Shown here: positions 34,724 to 42,097 of the stretch, one piece after another | Layout of the letters: the number at the start of each line of letters is the position of its first letter | Position numbering within the stretch: the stretch's first letter is position 1 | DNA from: Candidatus Poseidoniaceae archaeon | GTDB taxonomy: Archaea; Thermoplasmatota; Poseidoniia; Poseidoniales; Poseidoniaceae | DNA length: 64,000 bases | Assembly (NCBI GenBank): GCA_938084675.1 | Contig: CALKGM010000009.1 | Coordinates: 42,347 to 106,346 of the forward strand | Direction of reading: 5' to 3' | Made by a program: the position numbers and the translations under genes | Notes under the pieces: model-generated | Database searches by the model: none | What the model was told of the DNA's origin: nothing | The model's input: the letters and a program-made list of their open reading frames with translations, nothing else

Positions 34724-36283
34724 ATGAACACGAATCGAGCCTTATTGGCTGTTCTACTCACCTGTCTCTTGCTTATGCCGGCTGCTGCCTACAAAGGCAG
34801 CAAACTCGCTCGAAGCCCAGTTGAAGACTTTGTACTCACCGACCAAATGGGTGATGAGTTCTCGTTCTATGAGGACAGCAATGAGGTCACAGTTGTTGCT
34901 TTTATCTTCACCCGATGCCCAGATGTATGCCCGGTTATCACTCAGTTGTTGAAAAGTGTGGATGGGGAACTCACAGACACCGAAAAAGACGATGTCACCT
35001 TCATTTCCATTACTGTTGACCCACGCTATGATTCACCTGAGCGCTTGAAGGAGTTCACCGATATTCATGGAGTCGAGTGGCCTCATCTAACGGGAACAAC
35101 AGAAGAGTTGGCTCCTGTCTGGAAGACGTTTGGTGTGGTCGTTCAAGAGAGCGTCATTGATGCTCACGTAATGGATTACCACCCCGGTGAAGCCTCTGTA
35201 ACCGTCGTGAACACAACTGGAAATGCTTCTACACACATGTTTGGCCTTTCGGGTTGGACCTTGACTGAAACCCTTGCGAACCAACATCAAATCGACATCA
35301 ACGCCTCTCTGTCACAATACGGACATTATGTCACCGGAATCGGTGGCGAGGAAGCACCTGGAGATTCATGGTATTGGGAACTTAATGTTTGGAATCAATC
35401 AACCAACCTCTGGGCAGCCTCACAAGTTGGTATCGATGATATCGATGCCCTTCAAGAGAACCAACATATTGCTTGGATGCCCTCAAGCCTCAACCGCTCC
35501 AATCTCTCCGCACCACTCGTCGAAGACGAAGCAAGTATGACCATCATGTGGAACAATGGAACTGAAGTTCAAGCAAGTATTGACACCTTTGATGGATACC
35601 ACATCACGAAAGGTGCACTCAATGATGCAGGCGTCAATGTGACCATCGCTGACTCATCGTATGGCCATTACATGACTTCTCTTGGGGACGAAGATGCTCC
35701 CGCCGATAGTTCTTGGTGGTGGAGCCTCTATCAATGGAACTCTACCAATGCTACATGGGAGACTTCCCCTGTTGGGATGGACGGTATTGTGGAACCAAAG
35801 CATATTGCTTGGGCTCCTTCAATTGTAAATGCGTCAGATATACCTGCCCCAGTGAAGAATTCAACTGAAGAGGTTTGCAGTGGCCATGGCTGGGAAATGG
35901 GATCCGGAGAAAGTCTGCACTGCATGTGTGATGACGGCTATACATGGGATGAAGGGGACAGAACCTCCTGCGTTGAAGAAGTCAGTGAAGATTTCAATGT
36001 TGGCCACTCAACCATTACCTACATTATCAATGAAAACCGTCAGCCGCTCGTCGTCTGGACGGGGGATAATTGGAAGGTTCCTGACTTCACTGCAGACCTT
36101 AGGGAAGTCCTCGAAAATGACGGCCTAGGCGATAGTGACCCTCTTGAAACACCAGGCATGACCTTCGTTCTGTCTACTCTAGCACTCTGCCTCGCTGTCG
36201 TTGTTCGGCCCTCAAAAGAGAACCGTGGTGAGACAGTGAACAAGCGAAAGGGGAAAAAGAGGGAAACCTCCCGCCTCCAATAA
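34724..36283 (+). CDS. Sco-family copper chaperone interrupted by two repeats and an EGF-like module
   Basis: Sco proteins deliver copper to the CuA site of subunit II. ATG 34724 (MNTNRALLAVLL) starts a signal peptide; the track start is inside coxD. The Sco thioredoxin fold carries FTRCPDVCP (Cys65 and Cys69) and FISITVDPRYDSPERL. After about residue 153 come two similar repeats of about 95 residues (SQYGHYVTGIGGEEAPGDSW...HIAWMP and SSYGHYMTSLGDEDAPADSS...HIAWAP), then an EGF-like Cys module (CSGHGW...CMCDDGYTW). NVGHSTITYIINENRQP then resembles the missing Sco strand with the metal His (428), followed by DFTADLREVL. A C-terminal transmembrane helix and a basic tail end the 519-residue protein. 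It is last in the oxidase operon. Confidence 0.85.
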   Translation: MNTNRALLAVLLTCLLLMPAAAYKGSKLARSPVEDFVLTDQMGDEFSFYEDSNEVTVVAFIFTRCPDVCPVITQLLKSVDGELTDTEKDDVTFISITVDPRYDSPERLKEFTDIHGVEWPHLTGTTEELAPVWKTFGVVVQESVIDAHVMDYHPGEASVTVVNTTGNASTHMFGLSGWTLTETLANQHQIDINASLSQYGHYVTGIGGEEAPGDSWYWELNVWNQSTNLWAASQVGIDDIDALQENQHIAWMPSSLNRSNLSAPLVEDEASMTIMWNNGTEVQASIDTFDGYHITKGALNDAGVNVTIADSSYGHYMTSLGDEDAPADSSWWWSLYQWNSTNATWETSPVGMDGIVEPKHIAWAPSIVNASDIPAPVKNSTEEVCSGHGWEMGSGESLHCMCDDGYTWDEGDRTSCVEEVSEDFNVGHSTITYIINENRQPLVVWTGDNWKVPDFTADLREVLENDGLGDSDPLETPGMTFVLSTLALCLAVVVRPSKENRGETVNKRKGKKRETSRLQ

Positions 36284-36284
36284 A

Positions 36285-36370
36285 GCAGTCGTCGCATAGC
36301 CTGGTATTGCGCCGGATTTGAAATCCGGTGTCCCCGTGACTCGGGAGTTCAAATCTCTCCGACTGCGCCA
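36285..36370 (+). tRNA. tRNA-Ser (anticodon UGA)
   Basis: The gene was folded by hand. The acceptor stem is GCAGTCG/CGACTGC. The D arm is GCA/TGC with an AGCCTGGTA loop. The anticodon arm is CCGGA-TTTGAAA-TCCGG, giving anticodon TGA. A long variable arm (GTC-CCCGT-GAC core) marks it as class II, and the T arm is GGGAG-TTCAAAT-CTCTC. Discriminator G and an encoded CCA end it. No intron was seen. It begins one base after the sco stop codon, so its 5' end probably has to be cut from a longer oxidase mRNA unless it has its own promoter inside sco. Confidence 0.93.
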
Positions 36371-36379
36371 TTTAGCCAG

Positions 36380-36385
36380 TTTTTT
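36380..36385 (+). terminator. T-run after tRNA-Ser
   Basis: TTTTTT lies 10 bases beyond the encoded CCA and is the type of oligo-T signal that ends archaeal transcripts. It may close both the tRNA and the oxidase operon. Confidence 0.45.
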
Positions 36386-36447
36386 AGCTTGCGAGCCCGT
36401 TAGGATTGAGGGAAGACTTCTCAAACTCCACGCCCCCTCCAAGGACT

Positions 36448-37932
36448 ATGCGCAGAGGTGCTCTCGTCCTGTTGTTCATCGCCAGTATGTTGCTCGCTGG
36501 GTGCTTTGGCCCCTCAACATCAGCATGGGGAAATGGAGATAATGCTGTCAGCGTCTCATTTGCTAAAGACGACATCAGTGTCGTTTCTACTCTATCAGGA
36601 ACGAAAACTACGGTTTCTGACATGCAGGCCGTAGGTTGCAACCCTAGCGGCGATGAACCTGACCTCACTGTTGGGGAAGGGACCGAACTCTCATTCACTG
36701 GATACTTGGCTGCGAGCACATTCTATGACACACATGACCCGCTTTTGGGTGGTAGTAAGTTGAATTACGGCGTTACAACTGCCGTAGCCATCCAAGAGAT
36801 GTCCTTTGATGAGGCTTCATCTGTTGTTGACGGAGAAGGAGCGAGGATTGACGTGAAACTTTGGTCAAATCCATTATCGCCAGAAACCGGCGCAGGCAGT
36901 ATAGACCTGGACGAAATCAATAGTGACTCTGAATCACAGTGGTTTGTATTAGGGTTGATTCCTGCCACAGAAAACGTTCATGATGGTTTGACTGCTATGG
37001 GCGAATGGCACCAGCCCGTAACGATCAAAGGATTCATGATCGATGCAAATGAGTCCGGCGGAGGATACTACCGGGATAGTTTTGACCAATTTTTGAGACC
37101 TGATTGTTCCATGGGTGTTGACAAGGCGATGAACCTTGATAGATACTTCATTGCCGTCACCGGCATCACTCTTGACGGAGCCACAGTTAGTATGGATGGA
37201 GAAGCCGATGATGAGTGGGTTCAAGGGGACGTTCCCTTCCTGGGCCGTGCTGGATTCATCATGTTCTTCCTCGTTGTCGGCCTGGGCGGCGGCGTTGGTG
37301 CATTCATCGTTTCAAAAGGAATGGTAATCAGTTCTGCAAAAGGTACGATGCGCACCTTGCTTGGTTCGGACGGGCTTGACAAGGTTGCACAGGTCAAAGA
37401 AGACATCAAATCAGCAAAGAAGGCAGGAATGGAATCACCCGAAGAGCGTAAGAGCCGAATGGAAAAAGAACGTAGGAAGGAGGAGAAGAAAGAGGAAAAG
37501 AAGGCGAAACCTGCTTCTACTTCACAACCAAAGGAAGAGGATTCCCTTGGTGGATTCGACCTCGACAGTGTACTGGCCTCAACTGCAATGCCATCTCGAG
37601 GGGCGTCTGGACCACCAGAACGAAAGAGTTCAGTTGTCGTTACGGATGCCGCTCAAGAAATGGAACAGGTGAATCAACAGGCTAGTGAGCCATCATCGCT
37701 CCCATCTTCCTTTGGTGAACGTAGGACATCCTCTGTAACATCCTCAGCACCTCCTTCCTCTCGAAGCCCTCCGGCCTCCCGGAATCCACCTCAACAAGAC
37801 GCTCCGGTCAAGAAACCGCCAGTTCGTCGTAGAAAGGCCGTCAAAAAGGCCCCTGCTAAAGTCGTCGAAGAACCGTCACCTCGGGTTTTTGATGAAGAGC
37901 CTGAAGATGACTTTTCTGACTTTTCATTCTGA
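36448..37932 (+). CDS. Lipoprotein-like membrane protein with long basic cytoplasmic tail
   Basis: ATG 36448 (MRRGALVLLFIASMLLAGC) gives a signal peptide ending in a lipobox-like LAGC, so the Cys may be lipidated. An extracellular domain of about 240 residues has no recognised family. A transmembrane helix (about 270-290, IMFFLVVGLGGGVGAFIV) is followed by about 200 residues that should be cytoplasmic. These comprise a charged helix (ESPEERKSRMEKERRKEEKK), a Ser/Pro-rich disordered stretch, and RRRKAVKKAPAKV before an acidic end. A lipid anchor plus a transmembrane helix in one protein is unusual. Its stop overlaps the convergent kinase gene by 9 bases. Confidence 0.75.
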   Translation: MRRGALVLLFIASMLLAGCFGPSTSAWGNGDNAVSVSFAKDDISVVSTLSGTKTTVSDMQAVGCNPSGDEPDLTVGEGTELSFTGYLAASTFYDTHDPLLGGSKLNYGVTTAVAIQEMSFDEASSVVDGEGARIDVKLWSNPLSPETGAGSIDLDEINSDSESQWFVLGLIPATENVHDGLTAMGEWHQPVTIKGFMIDANESGGGYYRDSFDQFLRPDCSMGVDKAMNLDRYFIAVTGITLDGATVSMDGEADDEWVQGDVPFLGRAGFIMFFLVVGLGGGVGAFIVSKGMVISSAKGTMRTLLGSDGLDKVAQVKEDIKSAKKAGMESPEERKSRMEKERRKEEKKEEKKAKPASTSQPKEEDSLGGFDLDSVLASTAMPSRGASGPPERKSSVVVTDAAQEMEQVNQQASEPSSLPSSFGERRTSSVTSSAPPSSRSPPASRNPPQQDAPVKKPPVRRRKAVKKAPAKVVEEPSPRVFDEEPEDDFSDFSF

Positions 37933-39039
37933 TAACGGAATCATTACGTTAACAAGTGAAGGTAATACTTCCATTGTGAGCGGAGTGGAACCAAGATTTT
38001 CACCATCAATATTGATCGCCGTAGGTTGCTCTGTAGTGATTTCAAGCCGTTTGAACCGATGATAATCCACTTGTGGATGAAAAACATGACGTCCATCTTT
38101 CTTCAGCATTCCAAAGGCTTTGAGTATCCCTCTACGATGCATTTTCTTTAAAATTCCAATATCCATCATTCCATCATCGAGGGATGCGCCCGGTGCAAGG
38201 GGAAGTTCAGAACCACCCGTTTGACTGTTCTGAATCAAAAAGAGTGTGAAGTCATCATCCACTTCAACGCCGTCAAGGGTTAGTGTAGCGTGACGACGTC
38301 CGTTGGCCATAATAGCCATCAGGATACCCAAATCGTATCGCACCGGTCCGAGCCAGCGCATTTTTTCAGCCTTGATATTCGAATCCACGCCAAGACCCCA
38401 TGTCACAAGGTTGTGACTGTAACGAACCATTCGTTCACCCTCCGAACCAGGAAGTCCTTCAGTCAATTCTACTCTTGCCAGGTCCATTGCGTGCTTTTTA
38501 CCGTTGAGAATGGCGTTTATTGCAATGTCTACATCGTTTAGATTGAGGTCATATGCAACGGAATTGCCCGTACCAGCAGGGATAATTGCAAAGGATTCCT
38601 TTTTACCCAATTCTAGCATCATCCGGCCCGTTAGAACTTCTGAAAATGACCCATCTCCCCCAACTGATACAATGAGGTCTCCTGATTTGACAGTGAGTTT
38701 GGAAGCAAGGATGACAAGGTGGCCACTGTATGCCGAATAATGGACTTCTACCTTGATCCCTTCCTCACGAAGCTTTTCCTCCACATGCGTAGCGACCTTC
38801 CTGCCCTTTCTTTTTCCAGAGTACGGGTTAACGAGGAGGTGAACTCGTTTTGGACGGGTCCCCTTTGAGCCCTTTTTGGTAAAGATTGGAGCGAAAATAG
38901 GTTTGTGAACTCCCTTTTTAATTTGCGAGTCGGTATCGGCTTCAAACTCAATTCGGGCAGGGGTTGTGAGGTTCTGCGAATCGGAGGCCATAGTCTCTAC
39001 ACTGGTACTGGAGCCTTGAAGGATTCGCTGATTTTTCAT
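37924..39039 (-). CDS. Diacylglycerol/sphingosine-kinase family protein (LCB5/YegS-like)
   Basis: These kinases phosphorylate lipid alcohols using ATP. The catalytic signatures are VHLLVNPYSGKRKG (about 67-80), VSVGGDGSFSEVLTG (about 125-140) and IPAGTGNSVAYDLN. The C-terminal beta domain follows with APGASLDDGMMDIGILK and AINIDGENLG. The 371-residue track protein starts at ATG 39039; ATG 38991 (MASDSQNL) is an alternative that would drop 16 residues. It is divergent from ribD across an AT-rich spacer. The substrate is probably a glycerol-based lipid such as an archaeal diol; this is not determinable here. Confidence 0.87.
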   Translation of the reverse strand: MKNQRILQGSSTSVETMASDSQNLTTPARIEFEADTDSQIKKGVHKPIFAPIFTKKGSKGTRPKRVHLLVNPYSGKRKGRKVATHVEEKLREEGIKVEVHYSAYSGHLVILASKLTVKSGDLIVSVGGDGSFSEVLTGRMMLELGKKESFAIIPAGTGNSVAYDLNLNDVDIAINAILNGKKHAMDLARVELTEGLPGSEGERMVRYSHNLVTWGLGVDSNIKAEKMRWLGPVRYDLGILMAIMANGRRHATLTLDGVEVDDDFTLFLIQNSQTGGSELPLAPGASLDDGMMDIGILKKMHRRGILKAFGMLKKDGRHVFHPQVDYHRFKRLEITTEQPTAINIDGENLGSTPLTMEVLPSLVNVMIPLSE

Positions 39040-39081
39040 TTTTTTACATTATTCATTTCGCATGACCTATTATTCAATACG

Positions 39082-39098
39082 GATATATGTTTATTTTA
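39082..39098 (+). promoter_or_regulatory. AT-rich promoter in front of ribD
   Basis: GATATATG (39082-39089) and TTTATTTTA (39090-39098) are both good archaeal TATA candidates. They would start transcription at about 39110-39122, leaving a leader of about 65-80 bases before ribD. Confidence 0.5.
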
Positions 39099-39109
39099 TT
39101 CCTCGTTCC

Positions 39110-39166
39110 ATGAGTTCTATTGAATCCATGAAAGGGCCAGTAGGGAAAAAATGCAAGGTGTCTTGA
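39110..39166 (+). CDS. Possible 18-codon upstream ORF in the ribD leader
   Basis: ATG 39110 opens MSSIESMKGPVGKKCKVS and stops 22 bases before ribD. It sits about 26 bases after the TATATG box, the position expected for a leaderless start. It may be a regulatory leader peptide or chance; it was not in the ORF track because of its size. Confidence 0.3.
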   Translation: MSSIESMKGPVGKKCKVS

Positions 39167-39184
39167 ACCAAAGCCGTGTGGTTC
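39165..39184 (+). promoter_or_regulatory. Hairpin immediately before the ribD start
   Basis: GAACCA (39165-39170) pairs with TGGTTC (39179-39184) around AAGCCGTG, just 4 bases from ATG 39189. An alternative GCC/GGC pairing shares the loop. It would be positioned to affect ribosome access. Confidence 0.35.
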
Positions 39185-39188
39185 GGCC

Positions 39189-40226
39189 ATGGGCAGAACC
39201 TGGACTGAGCACGACCGTTTCTTCATGGAACGGGCACTCTTAGTTGCAGAACGAGGTCGAGGGCAAGTGAGCCCGAACCCGCTAGTAGGTTGCGTTTTGG
39301 TCAAAGATAGCAAGGTTATTGCTGAAGGATGGCACGATCATCTTGGTGGGCTTCACGCCGAACAAATGGCGATTCACGATGCGGAAGCAAAGGGACATTC
39401 ACCAAACGGTGCGGTTGCCTACGTTACCCTTGAGCCGTGCAACCATTTTGGAAGGACTCCCCCTTGTACTGAAGCACTGATGTGGGCCGGCGTTCAAGAG
39501 GTGATTATCGCTCATGAAGACCCAAATCCAACCGTACGTGGAAAGGGACAACACGTACTTGAAAGCGCAGGAATTCCTACATCGATGGGGTTGATGGCGG
39601 ATGAAGCAGCAGAGCTAATGCGGCCGTTCCTTCATTGGTGTGAGCACCGAAAACCCATCGTGACCGTCAAACTAGCCGTTGATGCAAAGGGTTCAGTTGA
39701 CGACCGTTCCTTAGATGCTGGGCGCTTCACCTCACCGGGCTGCCTCGAGAAGGTTCACGAATTACGTCAAGATTGCGATGCCATTCTCGTCGGAGTTGAG
39801 ACCGTTATTCGTGACGATCCTCTCCTTACAGTACGTATCGGTCAACCAAAGCGACAACCGCTCAGAGTCGTCGTTGACCCGAACGAGCGGTGCCCTCGGG
39901 ATGCTCAACTCCTCTCCGACGGTGGTGAGACTATGTTGGTTCAATCCTCTTTTGCTGGACTACCATCCTTGCTCAACCAATTGGGGGACCGAAATATTCA
40001 GCGAATTCTCGTTGAAGGCGGCCCGACAACGATTCACAAGTTTCTGGACGAAGGTTTGGTCGACGAATTCTACCTCGTCCAATCAACGCAAGAACACGGG
40101 TCTCCTATCCCATCTGGAATCACAGCAGATGTGCTCGGAAAAGCCGGACTCGAAGCCTCCAATGAATTGGTTTGGGGCGAAGAGCATGTTGAGCATTATA
40201 CCCGAAGAACTTCACAGAACGCTTAA
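39189..40226 (+). CDS. ribD: Bifunctional riboflavin biosynthesis deaminase/reductase
   Basis: RibD carries out the deaminase and reductase steps after GTP cyclohydrolase on the way to riboflavin. The N-terminal cytidine-deaminase-like domain (1-145) has SPNPLVGCVLV, the zinc motif HAE (His56, Glu58) and PCNHFGRTPPC (Cys84, Cys93). The C-terminal reductase domain (about 150-345) has VTVKLAVDAKGSV, AILVGVETVIRDDP and ILVEGGPTTIHKF. The two-domain fusion is the bacterial form, whereas many archaea use a separate reductase, which suggests ancient transfer. It overlaps the convergent 40212 gene by 15 bases. Confidence 0.92.
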   Translation: MGRTWTEHDRFFMERALLVAERGRGQVSPNPLVGCVLVKDSKVIAEGWHDHLGGLHAEQMAIHDAEAKGHSPNGAVAYVTLEPCNHFGRTPPCTEALMWAGVQEVIIAHEDPNPTVRGKGQHVLESAGIPTSMGLMADEAAELMRPFLHWCEHRKPIVTVKLAVDAKGSVDDRSLDAGRFTSPGCLEKVHELRQDCDAILVGVETVIRDDPLLTVRIGQPKRQPLRVVVDPNERCPRDAQLLSDGGETMLVQSSFAGLPSLLNQLGDRNIQRILVEGGPTTIHKFLDEGLVDEFYLVQSTQEHGSPIPSGITADVLGKAGLEASNELVWGEEHVEHYTRRTSQNA

Positions 40227-41036
40227 CACATCATCCCAGCGATGAGATGAACCTTTTCGGAAGAGGTTGTCGTGAAAATCTCGTTGATTCATGTGAGCAC
40301 ATCTGGAAAGTCTACCACGGTGATTGTAGCATCCTTGTCGAGTATGAATCGGCACCATCACCGTTGTGAGGTCAATCAATGGACCTGTGGGGGCAGGCAT
40401 CGTGAGTTCAACGCGCTCAACCACGCCGTCCCATGTGATGTCTTGCTTTGTAGGCGGGTCCAAGTCCAATTCACTGGCAAGGCGGATGTTCCCCTCAGCT
40501 AATCTTACCGGCCGCCATGAGCCTCGGACCCCATTTTCTAGCCAGGCCATCAATGCTTTCAACTGTTCAACCGTTGCCATCCCAAGATGAGATTGCTCCC
40601 ACCAACCGGGCGTTCGCGCTAGCGTTACATGATGGACGCCTGGATAGGCTTCACGAGTATCTAAGCCGTCAGCCCAGGTCCTGCATACATCTTCAATTCG
40701 AACTGGAAACACAGGCAAGGGGCCAATGTTGATGTCCTGAAGACGGTAGGGGTTGGCGAGTTCACCAAGGAGGAGGATCGGGCGGCGTTGAGCCATTGGA
40801 GCGGCACCTTGTGCGCCTAAAATGGCATCAAGAGACCCTGCGTCTGTCCCATACCCCGCTAGGTAATCCGTGAGGGCTTTTCCGTCCAATTTGGTAGTGG
40901 AGTCGGGGGCATCATCAGAGTTGAAAAGCGTGACAACTTCATTTGCACTGCATAATAACGGACGGTCAGGGAGTGCAATTGGAGAATTCGCCGGAGAGTA
41001 GGGCCAAAGGCGAGGAGAGCCATCACGCATGGGCAT
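40212..41036 (-). CDS. Unknown protein, faint gamma-glutamylcyclotransferase-like pattern
   Basis: The start is uncertain: the track uses TTG 41090, which overlaps the upstream gene, while ATG 41036 or 41030 (MRDGSPRLWPYSP) are the first ATGs. The segment ILLLGELANPYRLQ followed by PVFPVRIEDVCRTW, then HHVTLARTPGWWEQ and TVEQLKALMAWLENG recalls gamma-glutamylcyclotransferase-fold proteins (name strand, trimmed R/W strand, later acidic LxxWE). This is weak evidence and the function should be treated as unknown. It directly follows the zinc-ribbon gene and is probably co-transcribed with it. The C-terminus contains several Cys and His (GCYNHRGRLSRCAH). Confidence 0.65.
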   Translation of the reverse strand: MPMRDGSPRLWPYSPANSPIALPDRPLLCSANEVVTLFNSDDAPDSTTKLDGKALTDYLAGYGTDAGSLDAILGAQGAAPMAQRRPILLLGELANPYRLQDINIGPLPVFPVRIEDVCRTWADGLDTREAYPGVHHVTLARTPGWWEQSHLGMATVEQLKALMAWLENGVRGSWRPVRLAEGNIRLASELDLDPPTKQDITWDGVVERVELTMPAPTGPLIDLTTVMVPIHTRQGCYNHRGRLSRCAHMNQRDFHDNLFRKGSSHRWDDVLSVL

Positions 41037-41067
41037 CCCTCCTGAGCATCCCACATCAAGGATGCGT

Positions 41068-41490
41068 TCATTCAGTGTAGGTTGCTTCAAACAAGCATGC
41101 AGGACAAGTGACCTTTATCGGTCGAACGTCTGGAATGCCTAGTGCAACACCGCAAGCAGAGCAGAGAATGGCTTGATTGATCTGTTCTCGCCGTTGTGCA
41201 GCTTCACGACTTGGGTCGTATTCATACCGGAATTGTTCCCTATTGACCATGGTCGGTCCAACGTGAGATGGAGCCGCAGGAGGGGGTAGTGGGCTGGTTT
41301 TCTGGGAAGGGTTCCACTCTGGAGCAGGGGTTGAAGGAGGGGGGTTGAGACCAGGTCCCGATGAAAGAGCACTCCGAATGGTGGCTTCATCTGTTTGGTA
41401 AACACGAGTGAGACGGTCGATTTCAAGCATCTGCTCATAACCCTCCATGGCCCGAAGCGCATTGATTTCTTCATGTGGAACTGTTCCCAT
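41068..41490 (-). CDS. Zinc-ribbon protein with Pro-rich linker
   Basis: This 140-residue protein has a helical N-terminus (MEGYEQMLEIDRLTRVYQ), a Pro/Ser-rich flexible middle, and a C-terminal zinc ribbon with two CxxC knuckles (ILCSACGVALG and VTCPACLFEA). No enzyme domain is present, so it is probably an adaptor or nucleic-acid-binding factor. It is the first gene of a likely two-gene unit with the 41036 gene and is divergent from the CBS-domain gene. Confidence 0.75.
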   Translation of the reverse strand: MGTVPHEEINALRAMEGYEQMLEIDRLTRVYQTDEATIRSALSSGPGLNPPPSTPAPEWNPSQKTSPLPPPAAPSHVGPTMVNREQFRYEYDPSREAAQRREQINQAILCSACGVALGIPDVRPIKVTCPACLFEATYTE

Positions 41491-41536
41491 AGTCGTTCCA
41501 ATGGTTTCTTCAATTTATCAGTTGAGGCAATGTGTG

Positions 41537-41548
41537 CATGCATATATT
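41537..41548 (+). promoter_or_regulatory. TATA-like element upstream of the CBS gene
   Basis: GCATGCATATATTG in the 142-base divergent spacer is a good TATA candidate. It would start transcription near 41570 and leave a leader of about 60 bases before ATG 41633. Confidence 0.4.
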
Positions 41549-41632
41549 GCAGGTATCCGGAAATCTTCTTCGGGGAAGTGGAAAAAAGGAAGGCTTCAAA
41601 AAGGGTAGGTTGCGGGACACGGCTGAGAACCC

Positions 41633-42097
41633 ATGGCAATCAAGGCCCGAAATCGCAAATCCACGCGCCGCTCACCAGGCGCTCAAGCAGCAAGAAATGT
41701 CACGTGTGGCCAGACTATGCAGCATGCACACTCCATGCTTGATTCAGACTCTATGGCTCTGGTTTTGGAATCTCTTACACACAACAACTGGGACCACATC
41801 TTCATTGTTGACCGTGAAGGAGCACCCATGGGCCGAATTCATGCCGTTGATTTGCTCAAGTTAATTGCCCGCAAAACCGTCAACAGAGACATTGCTTGGA
41901 TGCATTCTATTCCCGCACAGCAACTGTTGAATCATCCTCCGTTAACTGTAAGAGTAGACACACCGCTCCTGAAGGCTGGAGCATTGATGCTCACACATGA
42001 CCTCAACCAGATTGGAGTCGTTGACAGAGAAGGAACCCTTGTTGGAGTCGTTGGTCACAACACACTTGCAAAAGTGATGCCGCGTTTTATCTTGTGA
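41633..42097 (+). CDS. CBS-domain pair protein
   Basis: The 154-residue protein consists of a basic N-terminus (MAIKARNRKSTRRS) and two CBS motifs. The first is TMQHAHSMLDSDSMALVLESL with HIFIVDREGAPMGRIHAVDLL, and the second is PLTVRVDTPLLKAGALMLTH with QIGVVDREGTLVGVVGHNTL. CBS pairs bind adenosine nucleotides and act as energy or ionic-strength sensors. No attached enzyme domain is present. It ends exactly one base before the convergent DUF373 gene. Confidence 0.88.
   Translation: MAIKARNRKSTRRSPGAQAARNVTCGQTMQHAHSMLDSDSMALVLESLTHNNWDHIFIVDREGAPMGRIHAVDLLKLIARKTVNRDIAWMHSIPAQQLLNHPPLTVRVDTPLLKAGALMLTHDLNQIGVVDREGTLVGVVGHNTLAKVMPRFIL

Noticed and set aside
35170-35200. His153 (DYHP) as the Sco metal ligand
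   Set aside because: Its spacing from the Cys pair is near normal, but the residues right after it belong to the first of the two tandem repeats, and a better match to the canonical His strand lies at His428. It remains a competing reading.
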